Below, piece by piece: positions 13,277-19,652 of a stretch of 42,284 nucleotides of DNA. The stretch is from NCBI GenBank assembly GCA_033855775.1, contig JAWVFT010000048.1:1-42284 (forward strand). The letters are read 5' to 3'. Position numbers and translations under genes: made by a program. This DNA is from DASVTR01 sp033855775 (GTDB lineage Bacteria > Acidobacteriota > Blastocatellia > Pyrinomonadales > Pyrinomonadaceae). Numbering within the stretch: position 1 is the first letter of the stretch; each line of letters opens with the position of its first letter. The notes under the pieces were generated by a model. It was given only the letters and a program-made list of their open reading frames with translations. It was not told the DNA's origin and searched no databases.

Positions 13277-15161
13277 AGAGTCGCCTGAGCGCGGGGGAAC
13301 TGAGACGCGGGGACGCGGAGACGCGGAGACGCGGAGCGAAAACTCGGCTCAAGATGATTCAACATCTCCGGCTTCTTCATCTTCCGCTTCATCATCATCT
13401 GCTGCTTCATCTTCTCACAACGTCTCCGCATCTTCTTCTCATCGTGTCTTCGCCTTTCCTTTTTTTCGCCGCGTCTCCGCGTCGCCGCGTCCCCGCGTCT
13501 CTCCCTCGTCGCTGCTGCTCTGGCTCGTCGTCGCCATAGTCTTACTCTACGGCGTCATCTATCCAAACTTTTATGTCCTGACGGCGGCGCTCGAACGCGG
13601 CGGCTCATGGTCGCTCGGCAACTTTAGCGAAGCCTTGTCGCAGCGGGCCGTGCTCGAAGCGGCATGGTCTAGCGTCTGGCTGTCGCTGTTGACGGTCGCG
13701 GCCAGCGCAGCGGTCGGAGTCCCTCTGTCGTTTCTCTTCGAGCGTTACGAGTTCCCCGCTCGTCGCGCGTTTGCCGCGCTCGCGGCGTTGCCGCTAGTGC
13801 TGCCGCCGCTCGTCGGCACGCTGGCCTTCATCTTCCTCTGCGGCGAATCGGGCATCCTCGCGCGGGCCGTGCAGCGCGTCTTTCATTTGCAGTCCGCGCC
13901 CTGGTCTTTGCGCGGCTGGACGGCCCTCGTGCTCTTTCATGTTTACACGATGTACCCGTTCTTTTATGTGCTGGCGGGAGCGGGACTGCGCCGCGTGGAC
14001 GCGGGCCTTGCGGAAGCGGCGCGAAGCCTCGGCGCGGGACGATGGCGCGTGCTCTTTCGCGTCGTCCTGCCGCAACTGACGCCCTCGCTCATCGCCGCCG
14101 CCCTGCTTACCTTCATGACTTCGATGGCATCGTTTAGCGCGCCGCTCTTCTTCGGCGGCGACGTGCGCGTGCTGACGCTGGAAATCTACAGCGCGCGACA
14201 ACGCGGCGACGCTCGCTCCGCTTTGACCGAGACGGTGATACTGGCCGTCATCTCGCTGCTCGCGCTGCTCGTTTTTCAACGCTACGAAGGGACGCGCAAG
14301 TTTGCCGCCGCCGCCCTGAAGGGAGCGCCGAAGCGACGCGCTTTGATTCGAAGCGGCAAGGCGCGCGTGGTGGCGACGCTGTGCGCCGTCATCTTCACAA
14401 TCATCCTCGCGCTGCCGATTCTGACGCTCCTGCTCGTCAGCTTTGCGCGCGAAGGAGAATGGACGACGCAGACTTTGCCGCCCGCTTACACGCTCGACAA
14501 CTTTCGCCAGATTTTGACGCAGGAAGCTTCGCTTGAGACGCTCGAAAACAGCCTGCTGATGTCGGGCATCGCTGCGGCAGCGGCGCTTGGTTGGAGTTTT
14601 TGTGTGACGGCTCTGGTCACGGCGCGGCGAAAGCGCGCGGGGCGAAAGTTAATCTCGCTGCTCGTCCTGATTCCGTGGGCGTTGCCGGGAACGGTCGTCG
14701 CGGTGGCGATTGCCGAAGCCTACGGCAGAGAGAATCCTTTGACGGGTTCGTTTATTCTCGTCGGCACGTTTTGGATTCTGCCGGTCATCTATTTCCTGCG
14801 CTTCATGCCGCTGGTGGTGCGGGCTGTGCAGGCGAGCATCGAACAGATGGACGCGGCGCTGGAAGAGGCGGCGGGGAGTTTGGGAGCCAACTGGTGGACG
14901 CGCTTCCGGCGCGTGCGATTGCCTCTTGTGTGGCCGGGCGCGCTGGCCGGAACGTTGTTGGCGTTCGTCATCGCGCTCGGCGAATACGTCGCCAGCGTCC
15001 TCGTCTACGTTCCGACGAATCGCCCCATCTCCATCCAGATTGCCTCTGAACTGCGCGACCTGAATCTGGGCCGGGGCGCAGCCTACGGCGTCATGCTCAT
15101 CGCCGTCATCGCCTTCAGCATGATTGTCGCCGCGCGCCTTGAACGCCCGCGAGAGACTTAA
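13269..15161 (+). CDS. Fused two-domain ABC importer permease with a hairpin-encoded N-terminus
   Basis: The membrane subunit of the importer, 630 residues, containing two permease halves in one chain. Each half has several membrane segments and an EAA loop: EAARSLGAGRWRVLFRVVLP and EEAAGSLGANWWTRFRRVRLP. The architecture matches FbpB/ThiP-type permeases. Residues 1-80 are unusual: charged, then serine-rich, then basic, and encoded by an inserted inverted-repeat element (13302-13501). The conserved part begins near SSLLLWLVVAIVLL. The ATG at 13269 overlaps the ATPase stop and has the expected coupling. Translation might also start later, for example at a GTG inside the element. The N-terminal extension probably has no transport role. 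Confidence 0.9.
   Translation: MSKESPERGGTETRGRGDAETRSENSAQDDSTSPASSSSASSSSAASSSHNVSASSSHRVFAFPFFRRVSASPRPRVSPSSLLLWLVVAIVLLYGVIYPNFYVLTAALERGGSWSLGNFSEALSQRAVLEAAWSSVWLSLLTVAASAAVGVPLSFLFERYEFPARRAFAALAALPLVLPPLVGTLAFIFLCGESGILARAVQRVFHLQSAPWSLRGWTALVLFHVYTMYPFFYVLAGAGLRRVDAGLAEAARSLGAGRWRVLFRVVLPQLTPSLIAAALLTFMTSMASFSAPLFFGGDVRVLTLEIYSARQRGDARSALTETVILAVISLLALLVFQRYEGTRKFAAAALKGAPKRRALIRSGKARVVATLCAVIFTIILALPILTLLLVSFAREGEWTTQTLPPAYTLDNFRQILTQEASLETLENSLLMSGIAAAAALGWSFCVTALVTARRKRAGRKLISLLVLIPWALPGTVVAVAIAEAYGRENPLTGSFILVGTFWILPVIYFLRFMPLVVRAVQASIEQMDAALEEAAGSLGANWWTRFRRVRLPLVWPGALAGTLLAFVIALGEYVASVLVYVPTNRPISIQIASELRDLNLGRGAAYGVMLIAVIAFSMIVAARLERPRET
13302..13501. repeat. Octamer-armed hairpin element inside the permease reading frame
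   Basis: The left arm (13302-13336) is four tandem GACGCGGA-like octamers. The right arm (13467-13501) is its reverse complement at 33 of 35 bases. The 130-base interior is rich in TCTTCATC-type repeats and stays in frame, encoding a serine-rich stretch. A related element lies at 22983-23105. Confidence 0.9.
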
Positions 15162-15173
15162 AGAGGAAACGAC

Positions 15174-15267
15174 GAAGCGCGTAGGCTAGCCGGCCGGATG
15201 CCGGAACTCAACTGACATCTAACAGCTAGCCCACGCGCTTCATCATTAGCCTACGCGCTTCATCATT
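15174..15267. repeat. Inverted repeat with a doubled right arm between convergent genes
   Basis: GAAGCGCGTAGGCTAGC (15174-15190) pairs with 15225-15241 at 16 of 17 bases. The right arm continues as two tandem 20-base units (15228-15247 and 15248-15267) that differ at one position. A GCCGG/CCGG cluster lies in the loop. It fills the gap between the permease gene and the - strand lipoprotein gene, where it could end transcription from both sides, although no T-tract is present. Confidence 0.7.
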
Positions 15268-15278
15268 GCGCGTCGTTC

Positions 15279-15824
15279 TTACTTCTGAAACTTGTCTTTG
15301 TTATCTTCCCGAACCTTGTCGGCCTGCGCGGCAAGGTCTTTCCACTCTTTGTCGAGCTTTTCGATGCGAGCGTTGATTTCCGCGACCTTGGCATTCATCG
15401 CGGCTGCATCGCTGCTGTCGAGCATAGCCTTGGGCAAGTCCTTCGCGGCCTCGACCTGTTCGGCCTTCTTGGTAAACTCCTTCGACTTGAGCGTCAAATA
15501 TTCTTTGAACTTGTCGTCAACCTTCAGCTTGCTGGCTTCGTCGAACTTCTTCGCCGCCTCGCGCGCCTTGGCCGCGGTCTTGTCGAAATCATCCATCACT
15601 TGCTGCGCCTCAGCCGTCGCTTTGTCCTTGTCGGCGTTGGCATCGAGCGCGGTGAGTTTGTTGTTGGCTTCGTTGAATATTTTATCGCCTTCCGTGATGG
15701 CGGCGTTGCCTTCTTCAATCAGCTTGTTGGCTTTATCTGTCTCGTCACCTAGATTGCAGGCGAGGGCGAAAGTGAGCAGGCACATCAGGGCCAGCGTCGT
15801 GTAACGTCTAATTTGAGGGTGCAT
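15279..15824 (-). CDS. Coiled-coil lipoprotein
   Basis: A predicted outer-surface or periplasmic lipoprotein of 181 residues. The signal ends in the lipobox FALAC with Cys23. The mature part is almost entirely charged and helical, rich in Lys, Asp, Glu and Ala with heptad-like spacing (EQVEAAKDLPKAM, KVAEINARIEKLDKEW), so it should form a coiled coil. No enzymatic motif is seen. The ATG at 15824 is backed by AGGAGA upstream and an extended -10 box. It converges on the permease gene. The layout resembles small envelope spacer or scaffold lipoproteins, but I recognise no named family. Confidence 0.75.
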   Translation of the reverse strand: MHPQIRRYTTLALMCLLTFALACNLGDETDKANKLIEEGNAAITEGDKIFNEANNKLTALDANADKDKATAEAQQVMDDFDKTAAKAREAAKKFDEASKLKVDDKFKEYLTLKSKEFTKKAEQVEAAKDLPKAMLDSSDAAAMNAKVAEINARIEKLDKEWKDLAAQADKVREDNKDKFQK

Positions 15825-15872
15825 CTTCTCTCCTATTTCTTTTCAATACGAACGTGGGAAAACAAGCGCGAG

Positions 15873-15881
15873 AATATAGCA
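15873..15881 (-). promoter_or_regulatory. Candidate extended -10 promoter for the coiled-coil lipoprotein
   Basis: Read on the - strand the bases are TGCTATATT, an extended -10 box. It lies about 49 bases before the ATG at 15824, with no good -35, as is usual for extended -10 promoters. Confidence 0.4.
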
Positions 15882-16038
15882 TGAGACGGGCCGTTGAAGG
15901 AACTCTCAAAGCTCAATTATCAAGCCGGGCGGCCCTGGCTTTCGCCTGACGACACGCGGCGCGGGCTACCGGTTTTCGCCGCGCGAGGGTATATTTTGAG
16001 CGCAGGACTCAAACATCCAGACAACGTGTGAAGAAGCT

Positions 16039-16518
16039 ATGGCGCTTTTCAATTGCCTCGACTGGCCGGAGATGCGAGCCGCCGCGCTCGCCTTGATTAA
16101 CAACATGCACGAGGGACACGGGCGCGCTCGGTTCTCCATTCCCGTCGTTGATTTCGTGAAAATCTTTGCGCCGGGCGCGACCGCCTCAGAGTTGGCCGTC
16201 GTGGCCGAGCGCGGCGACATACAGTTTACGGCTGAGACGGAGACGGGCGGCTCTTTCAGTCTGGCCGAAGGCGAGCGCGCGCTCTTCGACTTGCGCCGTG
16301 AAGGATTGGTGATGCGCGTTCCCGCTCGCATGAGCGGCCAGTACGAACTGCGCCCGGAAGCCTTTCGCATCACATTCAAAGAGGGTGAGGAACTCGAAGG
16401 CTGCAAGCGCATCCTGATGCTCATCTGCAATCGCGTCGTCAGCATTGATGTCACTAAGACACGCGTTGACGTTCATCTGCCGAACAAGCTGCTCGATTTA
16501 TGCGTCGAATTCGAATGA
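16039..16518 (+). CDS. Hypothetical protein coupled to a PIG-L deacetylase
   Basis: An unrecognised cytoplasmic protein of 159 residues with no signal peptide or membrane segment. It starts with a helical region (MRAAALALINNMHEGHGRARF) and continues into alternating short strands (IQFTAETETGGSFSLAEGERALFDL, YELRPEAFRITFKEGEE). It ends with a VDVHLPNKLLDLCVEFE segment. The C-terminal half looks like a beta-sandwich or a small ligand-binding fold. A GAAG purine run lies five bases before the ATG. Its stop overlaps the ATG of the next gene in an ATGA arrangement, so it is very likely translated with it. No function can be assigned. Confidence 0.7.
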   Translation: MALFNCLDWPEMRAAALALINNMHEGHGRARFSIPVVDFVKIFAPGATASELAVVAERGDIQFTAETETGGSFSLAEGERALFDLRREGLVMRVPARMSGQYELRPEAFRITFKEGEELEGCKRILMLICNRVVSIDVTKTRVDVHLPNKLLDLCVEFE

Positions 16519-19103
16519 AGCACACATCAACGACAGAGCGCGCCGCGTTGCGCGCCATGCTCTCTTTTCTGCTCTGCTGCGCCGTCGCGTTGTGTGGCGC
16601 GCAGGGCGCGTTTGCTCAACAGTCCGGCGCGACAACAGCAAGGCTCAAAGCTCAAGACGACGAGAGCGTGGCTCTGCATCAAGCGATGCTGGATTTATGG
16701 AACCCATGGACGGTGATGTGCGTCGCCGCGCACCCGGACGATGAAGACGGAGCGACGCTGACCGTGCTACGCCGCAAGCAAGGCGCGCACACCGTCACGG
16801 TCTTCTCTACATACGGCGAGGGCGGGCAGAACGCCATTGGGCCGGAACTCTACGAAGAGTTGGGCGCGATTCGCGCGCGCGAGACGCTGGCGGCGGCTGA
16901 GATTCAAGGCTCGGAGCCCTGGTTTCTGGGCTTGCGCGATTTCGGCTTCTCGAAGTCCGCCGCCGAAGCATTCAGCGTCTGGGGCCACGACGAAGCCCTG
17001 CGCCGGATGGTCTTGAAGATTCGCTCGCTTCATCCGGATGTCATCATCACCAACCACGACACCTTGAGCGGCCACGGCCATCATCAAGCGACGGGACGCC
17101 TCGTGCTCGAAGCCTTCGACGCGGCGGCGGACGCGAGCCGCTTTCCCGAACAGCTACGTGAGCCGAGCGTCACGCTCTGGCAACCGCAGCGGCTTTTCGT
17201 TCGCGTCAACTATGAAGAAGGAACGGGCAGCCGCGACCTCGAAGAGGCAGCCGAGCGCGCTGGCAAGATTGTCTCTATCAATCCGAACGAGCGCGACAAT
17301 GTGCGCGGCACGACCTACGCCGAGCAGGCTCTCGCCGCGCTTCATCAACATGCCTCGCAGGGGCCCTGGCCGCAAGCCGTTCCTGAAAAGGGCGCGCCCA
17401 TCATCCGCTATCGCCTCGCGCGCGAAGCTAAAGACGCTGTTCCCCTCCCGGCCCACGCTCAAACGTTTCTCGACGGCCTACAGCTTCCGCCATCAATTTC
17501 GGGAAGGTTCGGCAAAATGGATAACAAGGAGACGCAGCCCTTGGAGGAGTTGCAGTCTATGGATTTGCGACTAATGCGAGAGCAACTATTCGTCGCTTTC
17601 AGCGGCTCGCGCGAAGCAGTCAGGACGAAGGATGACAACTTCACTGAAAAATACAGCGAGCCGCATCTGCGCTTGATGTACAAGCGTTTGAGTCAGACGC
17701 TGGCTCTCTTGAGCAGCATTGACGCGACGCTTACTTCACAAGACGCTGCGCTCGTGCCGAACGCTGCCGGACGTTTCTTTCTCAACATCAGGAACAGCGG
17801 CGCGCACGCGGCTACCATCCGAGCGGTCTATTTCCGCGAGCGGCTCGGCGTCAGGCAGTTGAAAGTCCAGTCACAACTCGCGGCGCATTCGACGGTCGGG
17901 GCGAAGGTTGAAACTTCTATCCCGTCCGGCGAAGAGAGCAACGTGCCGCACGCGGCGCACCTCTATGATGGCAAACTCTTTGGCCGCGAGTTCGACGCGA
18001 TAGTCAACGTCGTCGTCAACGGCAAAGCCTTCTCGATTCCCGTCGCCACGCGAGTTGACATCGCGCCCGCCGTCGAAATCAGCCGCGTCACGCCGTCGCC
18101 GCTTGTCCTGACGCCCGCGACCATCGAGAAGCCAGCCGCCTTTACGCTCAGGCTCGTCAATCATCAAAGCGCGCCCTTCGCAGGCGCAATCACTGCCGGA
18201 GCGCAGACCTTTGCCGGGACGAAGCCGAAGTTTATCTTGGTCGAGAGCGGCGGGCGCGATGCGAAAGGATTCAGTCTGGCGGCCAACGAGACGCGAGACT
18301 TGAAGCTGCACTTAGTCGGCCCGCCCGTCATCATAGATTCCGTGCGCGCCGGAAAACACCTTGCGGCCAACTCTTTGACCTTGACCTTGACGCGCGATTT
18401 CGCCAAGGCTCCAATCAACACACAAAAGATTCCGGTCGTCTACAGCGACGCGCGCGTGCCAGCGCGTCTTCGCGTCGGCTACGTGCGAAGCTTCGACGAC
18501 ACGCTGCGCGACGCCCTGGCCGCTCTCGGCGTCGAAGCGAAGGAATTGACGATTGACGACGTGCGCTCAGGCGAGTTGAAAAACTTCGACACCATCATCA
18601 TCGACAATCGCGGCTATCAAGCGCACCCCGAACTCATCGCGGCCAACGCCCGCTTGCTCGACTTCGCGCGCGACGGCGGCACTTTAATCGTCTGCTATCA
18701 CAAGGCCAACGAGTGGAACCCCGACGAGAAAAAGAGACGACCGCAGCTTGCTCCCTTCCCCATCCAGCTTGGCACGGCGCGCGTCACGGACGAAAACGCT
18801 CCCGTCACTTTCGCGGAACCGCAGAGCGCGCTGCTTCATTCTCCGAACGAGATTACGAAGGAAGATTTCGACGGCTGGATACAGGAACGCGGCCTCTATT
18901 ATCCGAAAGAGTGGGACGCGTATTACAGCGCGCCGTTCGCCACGAGCGATGCGGGCGAAGCCGCGTTGCGCGGCGGGCTGCTCGCGGCTGACTACGGGCG
19001 CGGCCACTACATCTACACCAGCATGGTCTGGTACAGGCAACTGCGCGCGGGCATCCCCGGCGCCTATCGCTTCTTCGCCAACATGATTAGCTACGGCCAC
19101 TGA
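16515..19103 (+). CDS. Secreted PIG-L family deacetylase with a GATase-like C-terminal domain
   Basis: A large exported protein (862 residues). PIG-L/LmbE enzymes are zinc-dependent N-deacetylases acting on GlcNAc-like groups. After a signal peptide ending in GAFA, the catalytic domain shows AAHPDDED (His73, Asp75, Asp76). A GHGHHQATG motif follows near residue 190, containing the third metal ligand. The middle 300 residues look like a beta-sandwich (FTLRLVNHQSAPFAGAI). The last 200 form a class I glutamine-amidotransferase-like or ThuA-like domain (FARDGGTLIVCYHKANEW) without an obvious catalytic cysteine. I chose the ATG at 16515 because it overlaps the preceding stop as ATGA; an ATG at 16500 would add five residues. 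The substrate is unknown. Confidence 0.85.
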   Translation: MKHTSTTERAALRAMLSFLLCCAVALCGAQGAFAQQSGATTARLKAQDDESVALHQAMLDLWNPWTVMCVAAHPDDEDGATLTVLRRKQGAHTVTVFSTYGEGGQNAIGPELYEELGAIRARETLAAAEIQGSEPWFLGLRDFGFSKSAAEAFSVWGHDEALRRMVLKIRSLHPDVIITNHDTLSGHGHHQATGRLVLEAFDAAADASRFPEQLREPSVTLWQPQRLFVRVNYEEGTGSRDLEEAAERAGKIVSINPNERDNVRGTTYAEQALAALHQHASQGPWPQAVPEKGAPIIRYRLAREAKDAVPLPAHAQTFLDGLQLPPSISGRFGKMDNKETQPLEELQSMDLRLMREQLFVAFSGSREAVRTKDDNFTEKYSEPHLRLMYKRLSQTLALLSSIDATLTSQDAALVPNAAGRFFLNIRNSGAHAATIRAVYFRERLGVRQLKVQSQLAAHSTVGAKVETSIPSGEESNVPHAAHLYDGKLFGREFDAIVNVVVNGKAFSIPVATRVDIAPAVEISRVTPSPLVLTPATIEKPAAFTLRLVNHQSAPFAGAITAGAQTFAGTKPKFILVESGGRDAKGFSLAANETRDLKLHLVGPPVIIDSVRAGKHLAANSLTLTLTRDFAKAPINTQKIPVVYSDARVPARLRVGYVRSFDDTLRDALAALGVEAKELTIDDVRSGELKNFDTIIIDNRGYQAHPELIAANARLLDFARDGGTLIVCYHKANEWNPDEKKRRPQLAPFPIQLGTARVTDENAPVTFAEPQSALLHSPNEITKEDFDGWIQERGLYYPKEWDAYYSAPFATSDAGEAALRGGLLAADYGRGHYIYTSMVWYRQLRAGIPGAYRFFANMISYGH

Positions 19104-19152
19104 CAGCAGCAGCAGATGAACACGAAGCGCGGGACACGGCAGCGAGCAATAA

Positions 19153-19641
19153 TCAATTTGCTTCAAGCTTTGCGCGGGCGCGTGCGAGGAAAGTCTTGAC
19201 CATCTCTGCGACGCGCTTTTGCATCTCCGCGCTGATGCGGCCTTCTCCGGCCAGGCCCGCCAGCAGGTGCAACTCCGTGGCGCGCTGGCGACGCATCTCG
19301 ACGCGCTGTGTAATCCGCACGAGCGTCGCGGCTGCTCCGCTCGGCTCGAAGCTGGCGGCATAGCGCAGGTAGTTCTGCTTTTCAATCGCGGCGGGCGACC
19401 ATACGATGCGCTGCGGAGTGTCGTCCGTCTGTTCGACGGCAAAGTCGGCGCGCATCGCTCCGAGCAGCGGCACGTCCGCCCGCACAGTCCAACGAATAAT
19501 CCCGCTCGCCTCTTTCCTGATGCTCTCGACGCCCGGCATCAACTCCGTGAAATGGCGCAACTCGCCGAAGAATTTCCGCGCCCGCTCAAGGCCCGTCTTC
19601 AACTCCAACTGCTCGCTGTATTCAGCCTTAATCCGAAACAC
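19153..19641 (-). CDS. SRPBCC/START-like domain protein
   Basis: A protein of 162 residues resembling the SRPBCC (Bet v1/START-like) helix-grip fold, with a FRIKAEYSEQLELKTGLERARKFF start and a long C-terminal helix (RISAEMQKRVAEMVKTFLARARAKL). Members bind hydrophobic ligands or act as cyclases or accessory factors; nothing here picks one role. The GTG start at 19641 is strongly supported by AAGGAG seven bases upstream. It begins 11 bases after the M14 carboxypeptidase stop on the same strand, so the two are probably co-transcribed. It is convergent with the PIG-L gene. Confidence 0.65.
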   Translation of the reverse strand: MFRIKAEYSEQLELKTGLERARKFFGELRHFTELMPGVESIRKEASGIIRWTVRADVPLLGAMRADFAVEQTDDTPQRIVWSPAAIEKQNYLRYAASFEPSGAAATLVRITQRVEMRRQRATELHLLAGLAGEGRISAEMQKRVAEMVKTFLARARAKLEAN

Positions 19642-19652
19642 GCGTCACTCCT

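Noticed and set aside
13302..13501. Start of a separate small gene or pseudogene between the ATPase and permease
   Set aside because: The frame is continuous with the permease and the sequence is explained by the hairpin element.
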